DNA from: SIG299 sp964632165
GTDB lineage: Bacteria > Bacillota > Clostridia > Lachnospirales > Lachnospiraceae
DNA: 32,836 nt
Assembly: GCA_964632165.1 (NCBI GenBank)
Contig: CAZWCZ010000023.1
Location: 1 to 32,836 of the forward strand
Direction: 5' to 3'
The translations under genes were made by a program, and so were the position numbers. Position 1 is the first letter of the stretch, and each line of letters begins with the position of its first letter. The notes beneath the pieces are model-generated. The model did not search any database. It had not been told where the DNA came from and saw nothing but the letters and a program-made list of their open reading frames with translations. Positions 16,386 through 24,818 of this stretch are shown here, piece by piece.

Positions 16386-16718
16386 TTGATAGAGTCAATT
16401 AAGAAAAACGACGAATTTAAAACAGTATATGCATGCGGTAAGTCTTATGCTAACAAGTATCTGGTAATGTATATCCGTAAAAATGACACGAATAAGAACC
16501 GACTTGGAATATCCGTGAGTAAAAAAGTCGGGAACAGCGTAGTAAGACATAGAATTGCCAGGCTGTTAAGAGAAAGTTTTCGGTTGAATGATGGGAAGTT
16601 CCATAGTGGTTGGGACATTGTTGTGATCGCACGAGCGGGTGCAAAAGGGAAGAATTACAGTGATATAGAAAGTGCATATCTGCATCTTGGCGGACTGCAC
16701 GGCATTTATGAGAAATGA
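16386..16718 (+). CDS. rnpA: ribonuclease P protein component
   Basis: 110 residues from a TTG start at 16386, chosen because AAGGAG (16371-16376) lies 9 bases upstream. A GTG at 16368 in the same frame would add 6 residues but has only a poor A-rich site. The product shows the family motif NRLGISVSKKVGNSVVRHR with the RNR-like basic helix and ARLLRESFR. It binds the RNase P RNA and aids removal of 5' leaders from tRNA precursors. The stop overlaps the yidD start (ATGA). Confidence 0.95.
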   Translation: MIESIKKNDEFKTVYACGKSYANKYLVMYIRKNDTNKNRLGISVSKKVGNSVVRHRIARLLRESFRLNDGKFHSGWDIVVIARAGAKGKNYSDIESAYLHLGGLHGIYEK

Positions 16719-16927
16719 AACGAATATTGATTCAGCTTATTAAAATATATCGTAAGTATATATCTCCTCTTAAAGGAAGGCCAACATGCATTTATGTGCC
16801 TTCCTGTTCTCAGTATGCAATCGAAGCGTTGGAAAAATATGGCGTGGTAAAAGGCTCTTATCTTGCCGTGAGAAGGATACTCCGTTGTCATCCTTTTCAT
16901 AAGGGAGGGTATGACCCGGTACCGTAG
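16715..16927 (+). CDS. yidD: membrane protein insertion efficiency factor YidD
   Basis: 70 residues, full length for the family. It has an amphipathic N-terminus (MKRILIQLIKIYRKYISPL), then the conserved CIYVPSCSQYAIEALEKYG and RRILRCHPFHKGGYDPVP. It is a peripheral membrane protein that assists YidC-dependent insertion. It overlaps rnpA by 4 bp and precedes yidC by 30 bp. Confidence 0.97.
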   Translation: MKRILIQLIKIYRKYISPLKGRPTCIYVPSCSQYAIEALEKYGVVKGSYLAVRRILRCHPFHKGGYDPVP

Positions 16928-16957
16928 CCATTTTTTATTATCAGGAGGAAAGAAAAA

Positions 16958-18202
16958 GTGAATTTTGTAATATTGACGCAGACAGGAGGCTGGTTAAAGC
17001 CTTTTGCGTGGGTGTTCGGACAGGTATTTGAGTGGCTGTACGAATTACTCAGTTTAATTGGAATCGAAAATGTAGCAGTTACCGTTATTTTGTTTACTGT
17101 CGTAACAAAACTTTTAATGACACCGCTGACCATCAAGCAGCAGAAGTTTTCAAAATTATCAAATAAAATGCAGCCGGAACTGACTGCGATCCAGGAAAAA
17201 TATAAGGGAAAGAAAGATGAAAAGTCCCTTCGTATGCAGCAGATGGAGCAGCAGGCAGTTTATGAAAAGTATGGGACAAGCCCGACTTCAGGGTGTCTTC
17301 CTATGCTTATTACATTGCCGATCATGTTTGCGTTATACCGTGTCATCTATGCAATTCCGGCATATGTAAATGATATTTATGTCCTTTATAATTCTATCGC
17401 AGAGGGATTAAAGTCGATGGAATATTTTGAATACATGAGCAAGGTTGCTTCGGATGTAGGTGTTGCAACCGGCAAGTGGACCGAGATCTCTGAAGGTGTT
17501 ATGACAAATAATCACCTGATCGATATCATGACAAAATTCGGAACGGAACAGTGGAATCTGCTGGCAGAACAGTTCCCGACAATTTCAGATGTCATCAGTG
17601 TTAACGTAGATAAGATCAATGCGATCAATTCGGTAGGCGGATTTAATATTCTGAATACCCCGATGCATTACGGACTGAGTCTTGCACTTTTGATCCCGGT
17701 GCTTGCTACGGTAACACAGCTGTTAAGTTCCAAACTTTCCATGGCAGGAACAAAAAAGAAGGACAATTCGGATAATCCGATGGCTCAGAGTATGAACGGT
17801 ATGATGTATACAATGCCGTTTGTTTCCGGTTTTATGTGTCTGATGTTCCCTATCTGTATCGGTATTTACTGGGTTGCAAGTACTGTTGTGACAATGGTCT
17901 ACCAGATCATCATCAATCGTTATATCGATAAGATGGATATGGATGAGATGATTCAGAAAAATGTAGAAAAACAGAACAAGAAAAAAGAAAAGCTTGGTAT
18001 TGAATATGGTTCAAAAATGGCAGAACTGGCTAAGAAACAGACTAAGTCCATTAATACAGAAACTGTTGTAAAAGAAAAAGGCAGTGCTTCTTATTATGCA
18101 AATACTTCCGGAAAAACTTATACAACGGAAGAAAAGAATGCAGGTGCAACTGCAGATTCAAAGAGTATTTCCGGTTATGCCAATATGTTAAAGAGGGATT
18201 AA
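16958..18202 (+). CDS. yidC: membrane protein insertase YidC/Oxa1
   Basis: 414 residues from a GTG start, with AGGAGG 9 bases upstream. It shows the five-helix YidC core: VAVTVILFTVVTKLLMTPLTIKQQ (first core helix), a cytoplasmic hairpin rich in K/E/Q (about 60-105), SGCLPMLITLPIMFALYRVIY, then two to three C-terminal helices. The positively charged residue in the hydrophilic groove is K51 where many homologues have Arg. A long extracytoplasmic loop (about 130-215) separates the second and third core helices. The basic C-terminal tail (about 320-414) could contact ribosomes. There is no lipobox at the N-terminus, unlike SpoIIIJ of Bacillus. Confidence 0.95.
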   Translation: MNFVILTQTGGWLKPFAWVFGQVFEWLYELLSLIGIENVAVTVILFTVVTKLLMTPLTIKQQKFSKLSNKMQPELTAIQEKYKGKKDEKSLRMQQMEQQAVYEKYGTSPTSGCLPMLITLPIMFALYRVIYAIPAYVNDIYVLYNSIAEGLKSMEYFEYMSKVASDVGVATGKWTEISEGVMTNNHLIDIMTKFGTEQWNLLAEQFPTISDVISVNVDKINAINSVGGFNILNTPMHYGLSLALLIPVLATVTQLLSSKLSMAGTKKKDNSDNPMAQSMNGMMYTMPFVSGFMCLMFPICIGIYWVASTVVTMVYQIIINRYIDKMDMDEMIQKNVEKQNKKKEKLGIEYGSKMAELAKKQTKSINTETVVKEKGSASYYANTSGKTYTTEEKNAGATADSKSISGYANMLKRD

Positions 18203-18220
18203 GAAAAAGAGGTAAAGATC

Positions 18221-18994
18221 ATGAGAGAATGGATTGAAGTTACAGGTAAAACAGTAGAGGATGCAGTATTAGAGGCATTGATTCAGTTAGGAACCGTAAG
18301 AGAAAACATAGAATATGAAGTAATTGAGAAAGAAAGCAGCGGTTTTTTAGGATTAAATAAGAAACCTGCAAGAGTAAAGGCTGCAATTAAGGCTACTCTG
18401 GCTGATAAGGCATCGGATTTTCTGGAAAGTATTTTCTCTTTAATGGAGATCAAATCTGAAATCGCAGTGGATTACAACGAAGATGATAAGACAATGAACA
18501 TCAATATTCTTGGTGAAGATATGGGCGTTCTGATCGGTAAGAGAGGTCAGACACTGGATTCTCTTCAGTATCTTGTAAGCCTTGTGGTAAATAAGGAAAG
18601 CGAAGATTATGTTAAGGTAAAGCTGGATACCGAAAATTATCGTGAGAGAAGAAAAGAAACGTTGGAAAATCTGGCAAAGAACATTGCTTATAAGGTGAAA
18701 AAGACAAGAAGAAGTGTTTCTTTAGAGCCAATGAATCCGTATGAGAGAAGAATCATCCATTCCGCACTGCAGAACGACAAGTTTGTAGAAACGCACAGCG
18801 AAGGCGATGAGCCGTATCGTAAGATTGTGGTTACATTAAAGAAGGGTGTAAGAGATTATAACAGAGGTTATGGTTATAACAAGAGCAGTTATAACAAGGG
18901 CGGATATCATAAGTCCGGATATCATAAACCATATCAGTATGGAAATATGGATGAAACAGAAACAGAAACTCCGGCAGAGCAGACGGAAGAATAA
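18221..18994 (+). CDS. jag: RNA-binding protein Jag/KhpB
   Basis: 257 residues. The Jag N-terminal domain is at 1-50 (MREWIEVTGKTVEDAVLEAL), the KH domain centres on GKRG (106-109), and the R3H domain has RRIIH (176-180). The family binds RNA and affects cell elongation and division. The C-terminal tail (about 213-242) is an unusual low-complexity stretch of Tyr, Gly, Lys and Asn (repeats of YNKG and YHKSG), followed by an acidic end. It follows yidC by 18 bp, the usual pairing, and is closed by a terminator at 19000-19040. Confidence 0.95.
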   Translation: MREWIEVTGKTVEDAVLEALIQLGTVRENIEYEVIEKESSGFLGLNKKPARVKAAIKATLADKASDFLESIFSLMEIKSEIAVDYNEDDKTMNINILGEDMGVLIGKRGQTLDSLQYLVSLVVNKESEDYVKVKLDTENYRERRKETLENLAKNIAYKVKKTRRSVSLEPMNPYERRIIHSALQNDKFVETHSEGDEPYRKIVVTLKKGVRDYNRGYGYNKSSYNKGGYHKSGYHKPYQYGNMDETETETPAEQTEE

Positions 18995-18999
18995 AGAAA

Positions 19000-19040
19000 C
19001 AAAAAGGTGTCTCAGCCGATGAGGATGAGATACCTTTTTG
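19000..19040 (+). terminator. terminator after jag
   Basis: CAAAAAGGTGTCTCA (19000-19014) pairs with TGAGATACCTTTTTG (19026-19040) over 15 bp with one G-U pair and an 11-base loop, and ends in a T-rich arm followed by TTTA. It lies 5 bp after the jag stop and separates this operon from mnmE. The symmetric A/T flanks would allow activity on both strands. Confidence 0.8.
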
Positions 19041-19067
19041 TTTATGGTTATCAGAATGGAGAGTATA

Positions 19068-20447
19068 ATGAAAAATCGGGATACAATTGCTGCAATTGCA
19101 ACGGGTACGACCAATGCGGGTATCAGTATTGTCAGAATCAGCGGAGAAGATGCATTTTCCGTTGCAGATTCCATTTTTGTTTCGAAAATCGGGAAAAAAA
19201 AGCTGGCAGAGCAGAAGACGCATACCATGCACTATGGAATGATCATGGAGAAAGACAATCCGGTGGACGAAGTGCTTGTTTCCGTTATGCGGGCACCACA
19301 TACTTATACAACAGAGAATATCGTAGAGATCAATTGTCATGGCGGTGTGATCGTTACAAAAAAGATATTAGAACTGGTACTTTCTGCAGGGGCAAGACTG
19401 GCTGAGCCGGGAGAATTTACGAAACGTGCATTTTTGAACGGGAGGATAGATCTGTCCCGTGCAGAAGCCGTGATTGACCTGATCCATGCCACCAATGAGC
19501 AGGCGGTAAAAAATTCCGTTCGTCAGTTAAATGGAAATCTGAGCAGAAAAATCCAGAAAATCAGGGAGTGTGTGTTGCGGGATACGGCATTTATTGAGGC
19601 AGCATTGGATGATCCGGAGCATATCAGTCTGGATGGATTTACTGAAATATTGTCGGAACATACGGAACAGAATCTAAAGGAAATTGAAGAACTTTTACAG
19701 CATGCGGAAAACGGGAAGATCATCAAGGAAGGAATCCGAACGGTCATCCTTGGAAAACCAAATGCAGGGAAATCCACATTGCTGAATGCTTTGGTGGGAG
19801 AAGAACGTGCCATCGTAACGGACATTCCGGGAACTACAAGAGATACGTTAGAGGAGCTGATCCAGGTAAAAGGAATCGTACTTCGGATCATTGATACGGC
19901 TGGAATACGTGAAACAAAGGATACGGTAGAAAAAATCGGTGTAGAAAAGGCAAAAGCAGCAGCAGAAGATGCGGATTTTGTAATTTATGTCGCGGATGCG
20001 TCACGTGAACTGGATGAAAATGACGCTGCGGTAATTGCAATGATCCGGGAAAAAAAAGCCGTTGTTTTGCTTAATAAATCAGATCTGAACAGGATTCTGA
20101 CAAAAGAAGAATTAGAAGAAAAGACCGAAAAACAGGTATTTCTGATCTCAGCGAAGGAAGAACAGGGAATGGAGGCTTTTGCCGAAGCGGTTGAAAAGAT
20201 GTTTTACCAGGGGCTGATTGATAAAAAAGAAGAAGTGTTTATTACAAATTTAAGACATAAAGAGGCTCTTACGGAAGCAAAGGCAAGCCTGGAAAAAGTA
20301 ATGGAGAGTCTTGAACTTCAGATGCCGGAAGATTTTTATTCGATCGATCTGATGAATGCGTATCAGGCACTGGGAGAAATCATTGGAGAAGCTGTAGATG
20401 AGGACTTGGTAAATACGATCTTTAAGGAATTTTGTATGGGAAAATAG
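19068..20447 (+). CDS. mnmE: tRNA modification GTPase MnmE
   Basis: 459 residues from the ATG at 19068 (GGAGAG 4 bases upstream); earlier in-frame ATGs at 19038, 19044 and 19056 lie in or near the jag terminator without a ribosome site. The GTPase motifs are GKPNAGKS (229-236), TTRD (256-259), DTAG (276-279) and NKSD (336-339). It ends with the family's C-terminal CMGK (Cys456), which is needed for chemistry. With MnmG it adds carboxymethylaminomethyl to wobble uridine 34 of certain tRNAs. mnmG follows 29 bp downstream. Confidence 0.97.
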   Translation: MKNRDTIAAIATGTTNAGISIVRISGEDAFSVADSIFVSKIGKKKLAEQKTHTMHYGMIMEKDNPVDEVLVSVMRAPHTYTTENIVEINCHGGVIVTKKILELVLSAGARLAEPGEFTKRAFLNGRIDLSRAEAVIDLIHATNEQAVKNSVRQLNGNLSRKIQKIRECVLRDTAFIEAALDDPEHISLDGFTEILSEHTEQNLKEIEELLQHAENGKIIKEGIRTVILGKPNAGKSTLLNALVGEERAIVTDIPGTTRDTLEELIQVKGIVLRIIDTAGIRETKDTVEKIGVEKAKAAAEDADFVIYVADASRELDENDAAVIAMIREKKAVVLLNKSDLNRILTKEELEEKTEKQVFLISAKEEQGMEAFAEAVEKMFYQGLIDKKEEVFITNLRHKEALTEAKASLEKVMESLELQMPEDFYSIDLMNAYQALGEIIGEAVDEDLVNTIFKEFCMGK

Positions 20448-20476
20448 AACGTGCAGGGCTGAGAAAGGAAGAAAAA

Positions 20477-22360
20477 ATGTACGAAAAAAAGAACTACTAT
20501 TATGAAAGCTATGATGTAGCGGTAATCGGTGCCGGACATGCCGGCTGTGAGGCTGCACTTGCCTGTGCAAGACTTGGTATGAATACGGTTATGTTTACAG
20601 TCAGCATGGATTCCATTGCTTTGATGCCCTGCAATCCGAATATCGGAGGTACTTCTAAGGGACACCTGGTAAGAGAAATTGACGCACTTGGCGGTGAAAT
20701 GGGAAGAAATATTGACCGAACCTATATCCAGTCGAAAATGCTGAATTTATCAAAAGGACCGGCAGTACATTCTCTGCGTGCACAGGCAGATAAACAAAGT
20801 TATTCACAATCCATGCGAAAAATTGTGGAAAACCAACCGAATTTATGTGTAAAACAGGCGGAAATCTGTGAAATTATTGTGGATAACATGTGCGTAACCG
20901 GTGTAAAGACCTATTCTAATGCGGTTTATCCGTGCAGGGCGGTGATCATCTGTACGGGAACATATCTGAAGGCACGATGCATTTACGGTGACGTAAGTCA
21001 TTATACCGGGCCAAACGGACTTCCGGCGGCAAATCATCTGACGGAGTGTCTGAAAAATCTCGGCATTGAACTGTATCGTTTTAAGACAGGAACACCGGCA
21101 AGAATTGACAAACGCTCCATTGATTTTACAAAAATGGAAGAGCAGTTTGGTGATGAGAAGGTTGTACCGTTTTCTTTTGAAACGGATCCGGCTTCCATGA
21201 AGAAAGATCAGGTTTCCTGCTGGCTGACATATACAAATGAAGAAACGCATGAGATCATCCGGGAAAACATTGATCGTTCACCTTTATATTCCGGAGCGAT
21301 CGAAGGCACGGGACCAAGATATTGTCCTTCCATCGAAGATAAGGTAATGAAATTTCCGGAAAAGGAACGGCATCAGGTATTTATTGAGCCGGAAGGCAAT
21401 TATACAAACGAGATGTATATTTCAGGAATGTCCAGTTCTCTTCCGGAAGACGTGCAGTATCGGATGTATCGTTCGGTGTTGGGACTGGAACATGCAAACA
21501 TTGTAAGAAACGCATACGCGATCGAATATGATTGCATCAATCCGATGCAGTTAAAAAGCAGTTTGGAATTCAAGGAAATTTCAGGATTATTTAGTGCCGG
21601 GCAGATGAACGGAAGTTCCGGCTATGAGGAAGCAGCAGCACAAGGACTGATGGCAGGTATTAATGCCGCAAGAAAACTGAGCGGAAAAGAACCAATCGTA
21701 TTAGACCGTTCACAGGCCTATATTGGTGTACTGATCGATGATCTTGTAACAAAAGAAACACATGAACCATACCGTATGATGACGTCCAGAGCAGAATACC
21801 GTCTGCTTCTCAGGCAGGACAATGCGGATTTGCGTCTGACAAAGATTGGTTATGAGGCCGGCCTGATTTCTGAAGAACGGTATCAGAGGCTCCTTATAAA
21901 GAAAGAGCAGATCGCACAGGAGACAGAGCGATTGAAAAACAAGATGTTAGGCGGTTCCAGACAGGTGCAGGAATTTTTGGAAGCTCACGGGAGTGTGCCG
22001 CTCAGGACTGCAATTTCCATGGCCGATATGATCATGCGTCCGGAATTAAATTATGATATGCTGGCGGAATTGGATGCGGAAAGAGAGCCATTGCCGGAAG
22101 ATGTCAAGGAACAGGTGGAAATCGAGCTGAAGTATTCCGGGTATATAGAAAGACAGCAGCGGCAGGTGGAGCAGTTTAAGAAAATGGAAGGAAAAAAGAT
22201 CCCGGCCGGCTTTGATTATGATGAAGTCCCATCGCTGCGCATTGAAGCAAGACAAAAATTGAAGCAGATACGTCCGGAAAACATTGGACAGGCATCCCGT
22301 ATTTCAGGGGTATCTCCGGCGGATATTTCTGTATTGCTTGTCTATATGAAACAGAAATAA
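20477..22360 (+). CDS. mnmG: tRNA uridine 5-carboxymethylaminomethyl modification enzyme MnmG (GidA)
   Basis: 627 residues from the ATG at 20477, which has AAAGGAAG just upstream; the longer frame to 20432 overlaps mnmE and lacks a site. The FAD-binding motif GAGHAG is at 18-23, followed by EAALACARLG. Family landmarks NPNIGGTSKGHLVREIDALGG, GTGPRYCPSIEDK and the C-terminal SGYIERQQ and RISGVSPADISVLL are all present. It is the flavoprotein partner of MnmE. Confidence 0.98.
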   Translation: MYEKKNYYYESYDVAVIGAGHAGCEAALACARLGMNTVMFTVSMDSIALMPCNPNIGGTSKGHLVREIDALGGEMGRNIDRTYIQSKMLNLSKGPAVHSLRAQADKQSYSQSMRKIVENQPNLCVKQAEICEIIVDNMCVTGVKTYSNAVYPCRAVIICTGTYLKARCIYGDVSHYTGPNGLPAANHLTECLKNLGIELYRFKTGTPARIDKRSIDFTKMEEQFGDEKVVPFSFETDPASMKKDQVSCWLTYTNEETHEIIRENIDRSPLYSGAIEGTGPRYCPSIEDKVMKFPEKERHQVFIEPEGNYTNEMYISGMSSSLPEDVQYRMYRSVLGLEHANIVRNAYAIEYDCINPMQLKSSLEFKEISGLFSAGQMNGSSGYEEAAAQGLMAGINAARKLSGKEPIVLDRSQAYIGVLIDDLVTKETHEPYRMMTSRAEYRLLLRQDNADLRLTKIGYEAGLISEERYQRLLIKKEQIAQETERLKNKMLGGSRQVQEFLEAHGSVPLRTAISMADMIMRPELNYDMLAELDAEREPLPEDVKEQVEIELKYSGYIERQQRQVEQFKKMEGKKIPAGFDYDEVPSLRIEARQKLKQIRPENIGQASRISGVSPADISVLLVYMKQK

Positions 22361-22371
22361 AAGGAGGAAGC

Positions 22372-23118
22372 ATGGAAGGAAGAGATAATTCTTTATTTCT
22401 GGCAGGTCTGAGGGAATGGGGACTTGTGCCGGATGAAACACAGTGCAGACAGTTTGAACTTTATTATGATATGCTCGTGGAGAAGAATAAGGTAATGAAT
22501 CTGACGGCGATCACGGAGTATGAAGATGTGATCACAAAGCATTTTATTGACAGTCTTGCTCTTTGCCGTATCATGAAGATTCAAGGAACCAAAAAGAAAC
22601 TTCTTGATATGGGAACGGGCGCCGGTTTTCCCGGGATCCCGTTAAAAATCATGTTTCCGGAACTGGAAATTACGTTGATGGATTCTTTAAATAAGCGAAT
22701 CGTGTTTTTACAGGAAGTCATTGAATCTTTAGAATTGAAAAATATTACGGCAGTGCATGGAAGAGCGGAAGAAATGGCGGCAAAACCTGAGTACCGGGAA
22801 TCATTTGATCTATGTGTTTCCCGTGCAGTAGCACGTTTAACGTCGCTTTCTGAATTTTGCATTCCGTTTGTAAAGCAGGGCGGTTGTTTTATTCCGTATA
22901 AGTCAGGTGAAGTTGATGACGAAATAAAAGAAGCAAAGTTTGCAATCCGTGAACTGGGAGCAGAGTATAAAAAGAAAGAATCCTTTTATCTGCCGGATTC
23001 AGATATCAGTCGGACACTTCTTTTGATCGAAAAGAAGAAGACAACGCCGAGAAAGTATCCGCGCGGAGGTGGAAAACCTTTAAAACAACCGCTTCTTCAG
23101 CCACAGAAGCATCTGTAA
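22372..23118 (+). CDS. rsmG: 16S rRNA (guanine527-N7)-methyltransferase RsmG (GidB)
   Basis: 248 residues with the class I methyltransferase SAM motif MGTGAGFPG (80-88), preceded by the family phrase NLTAITEYEDVITKHFIDSL. The tail RKYPRGGGKP is typical of RsmG. AGGAGG precedes the ATG, 11 bp after mnmG. Loss of this enzyme in other bacteria gives low-level streptomycin resistance. Confidence 0.97.
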   Translation: MEGRDNSLFLAGLREWGLVPDETQCRQFELYYDMLVEKNKVMNLTAITEYEDVITKHFIDSLALCRIMKIQGTKKKLLDMGTGAGFPGIPLKIMFPELEITLMDSLNKRIVFLQEVIESLELKNITAVHGRAEEMAAKPEYRESFDLCVSRAVARLTSLSEFCIPFVKQGGCFIPYKSGEVDDEIKEAKFAIRELGAEYKKKESFYLPDSDISRTLLLIEKKKTTPRKYPRGGGKPLKQPLLQPQKHL

Positions 23119-23150
23119 GTGATAAATGAAGAAAAGGAAAAGGAAGAACC

Positions 23151-23648
23151 ATGTATATTCAGGGAAAATATTTACTTGGAGCGGTATCTGATCTTTCAGA
23201 GTGCCATACCATTTTTAATGAGGTTGCAAAAGAGTGTCCGCAGATCATCGAATGCAAAAAAGAGGAAGAAGATGCATCGGCTATTTTTGCATTGGCGTAT
23301 GAAACAGAAAAAAATGTGGAAAAAGCAGAAGAAACCTTACTTCCGGTTGCAACAGGACGACTTTTGTTTCTGGATGACTGCTGTGAAATTGATGGGGTTG
23401 CGGTAAAAAGAGATTATCGGAGAAAAAAGTACGGCGATTTCATTGTGCGTATGTTGGTGGATAAGGCCTTTGTAATGGGAGCAAAAGAAGTATTTGCCAT
23501 TGTCCCGGCGGGAAGTGAGGATTTTTTTGCTTCCATCGGGTTTGTTAAGGCAGAAGAAGAGAAAACATGTTTTATTGAAAGAAAAAATTGCGGAAAAAGA
23601 ATGAAAATTATGCCGACAACCTGCAAGAGAGATTGCGGAAAGCATTAA
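23151..23648 (+). CDS. GNAT-family N-acetyltransferase
   Basis: 165 residues. The acetyl-CoA-binding motif A is recognisable as VKRDYRRKKYGDFIVRMLVD (about 84-103) and motif B as FFASIGFVKAEEE near 124-136. The N-terminal half is less conserved and rich in Glu/Cys. The substrate cannot be told from the sequence. It follows rsmG by 32 bp with GGAAGAACC before the ATG and is probably co-transcribed. Its C-terminus is Cys/Lys-rich (CGKRMKIMPTTCKRDCGKH). Confidence 0.7.
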   Translation: MYIQGKYLLGAVSDLSECHTIFNEVAKECPQIIECKKEEEDASAIFALAYETEKNVEKAEETLLPVATGRLLFLDDCCEIDGVAVKRDYRRKKYGDFIVRMLVDKAFVMGAKEVFAIVPAGSEDFFASIGFVKAEEEKTCFIERKNCGKRMKIMPTTCKRDCGKH

Positions 23649-23661
23649 TTTAGTATATTAT
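23633..23661 (+). promoter_or_regulatory. candidate promoter for the coiled-coil gene
   Basis: TTGCGG (23633-23638), 17 bp, TATTAT (23656-23661). The -10 matches 5 of 6 and the -35 3 of 6. The -35 lies in the last codons of the acetyltransferase gene. It would start transcription about 30 bp before the coiled-coil gene. Confidence 0.4.
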
Positions 23662-23698
23662 GTTAGTAGCGTCATACGTAAAATAAGAGGAAGGAATC

Positions 23699-24064
23699 AT
23701 GCAGATGAAAAAGACAGCTCCAACTCAAAAAGAGAAAAACGCAAAGCTGGAATTTATTTCTTCTCTGGAACAGGAAGTTCGTGAAAAACTAGAAGAACTT
23801 CTTCGTCAAAAGAATGAGTTCCAGTACCTAAAGAGAGAAAAAGAGCTGATTCTGGAAGAACAGAGAAAAAAGAGAAACCCGAATATTTCGATGTTTTCTC
23901 CAATTGTCGGTGCTGAAGATGGAACTATAGAGTTCGAGCGGTATAAAAATGAACTGGATGCACTGGAAAAAAAGATTCAGGAGAATGCGTCCTCTTGCGA
24001 CACGATGATGAAAAAAATAGTGGCTATACAGGAATTAAGAAAATTTGTTTCCGAAAATTGCTAA
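23699..24064 (+). CDS. small coiled-coil protein of unknown function
   Basis: 121 residues, highly charged. Heptad-like helical segments at about 18-60 (EQEVREKLEELLRQKNEF and following) and 78-118 flank a central non-helical part (NPNISMFSPIVGAEDG). There is no signal peptide or membrane segment, so it is likely cytoplasmic. GAGGAAGG lies before the ATG; a second ATG two codons later is also possible. It sits directly upstream of an orphan response regulator in the same direction. I do not recognise a family. Confidence 0.7.
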   Translation: MQMKKTAPTQKEKNAKLEFISSLEQEVREKLEELLRQKNEFQYLKREKELILEEQRKKRNPNISMFSPIVGAEDGTIEFERYKNELDALEKKIQENASSCDTMMKKIVAIQELRKFVSENC

Positions 24065-24160
24065 TCTTTCTTTGATTAACGCAATGGTGCGATAAAGCAA
24101 GTAACAAAGGAGCAATGCATTAATTCAGAGGATAGAGAAAGGTCAATGAAAGGATAACGC

Positions 24161-24775
24161 ATGAAGAAGGTAAGACTTTTCATAGCAGATGCTGTTGCTG
24201 TTTTCCGTGAGGGATTGACATGTCTTGTGGAAAAGGAGACAGATATGGAAATTGTGGGAGAAGCAGGAACAGCAGAGGATTGTTTAAGGCTTTTGGAGAA
24301 AACAGTACCGGATGTTCTTTTGCTGGATGCTGCAATTTCGGGTGGGGACGGATGGAATGTGTTAAAGCAGGTTCGTTCTGGTAAGAAAGATCTTAAAGTT
24401 CTCATATTTATGTCGTCGGAAGATGATACGGATCGCTTTTGTGCTCAAAAATTAGGAGCTGATGGATTCCTATCAAAGAAAGTATCGTTTTCTGTGCTTA
24501 AAAATGAAATTTTTTTACTTGCTTCTAATCCGTCCTGCTTGGAGTTTAAAAAAGGGACGGATTGTGGCTCTAATGAAGAGAACCTGACTAATCGGGAAGT
24601 CGAAGTCTTAAAACTGATTGCAGAGGGACTATTTAATAAAGAAATAGCATTTCGTCTTTCTATCAGTGAGAAAACAGTGAAAAACCATATTACCAATATT
24701 TTTAAAAAGATTGGTGTATCAGACAGAACACAGGCTGCGGTTTATGCGATTAAGCATCATATTGTGAAACTGTGA
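24161..24775 (+). CDS. NarL/FixJ-type response regulator
   Basis: 204 residues. The receiver domain (1-120) has phospho-acceptor Asp56 (LLLDAAISGG), Ser85/86 at the switch position and Lys106. The usual Asp pair near the N-terminus is reduced to one acidic residue (IADAV, Asp10), so metal binding may be altered. The C-terminal LuxR-type helix-turn-helix (about 140-200) is intact: LTNREVEVLKLIAEG and SEKTVKNHITNIFKKIG. No histidine kinase gene is adjacent, making it an orphan. It lies just upstream of parS and parA and ends 6 bp before the parS site. Confidence 0.88.
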   Translation: MKKVRLFIADAVAVFREGLTCLVEKETDMEIVGEAGTAEDCLRLLEKTVPDVLLLDAAISGGDGWNVLKQVRSGKKDLKVLIFMSSEDDTDRFCAQKLGADGFLSKKVSFSVLKNEIFLLASNPSCLEFKKGTDCGSNEENLTNREVEVLKLIAEGLFNKEIAFRLSISEKTVKNHITNIFKKIGVSDRTQAAVYAIKHHIVKL

Positions 24776-24781
24776 TAGAAA

Positions 24782-24797
24782 TGTTTCACGTGAAACA
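24782..24797. promoter_or_regulatory. parS site upstream of parA
   Basis: TGTTTCACGTGAAACA, the perfect 16-bp palindromic parS consensus, between the response regulator stop and the parA start. ParB nucleates and spreads from such sites. At this position it may also repress parA transcription. Confidence 0.97.
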
Positions 24798-24818
24798 TGA
24801 ACAGAAATGGGGAATTGT

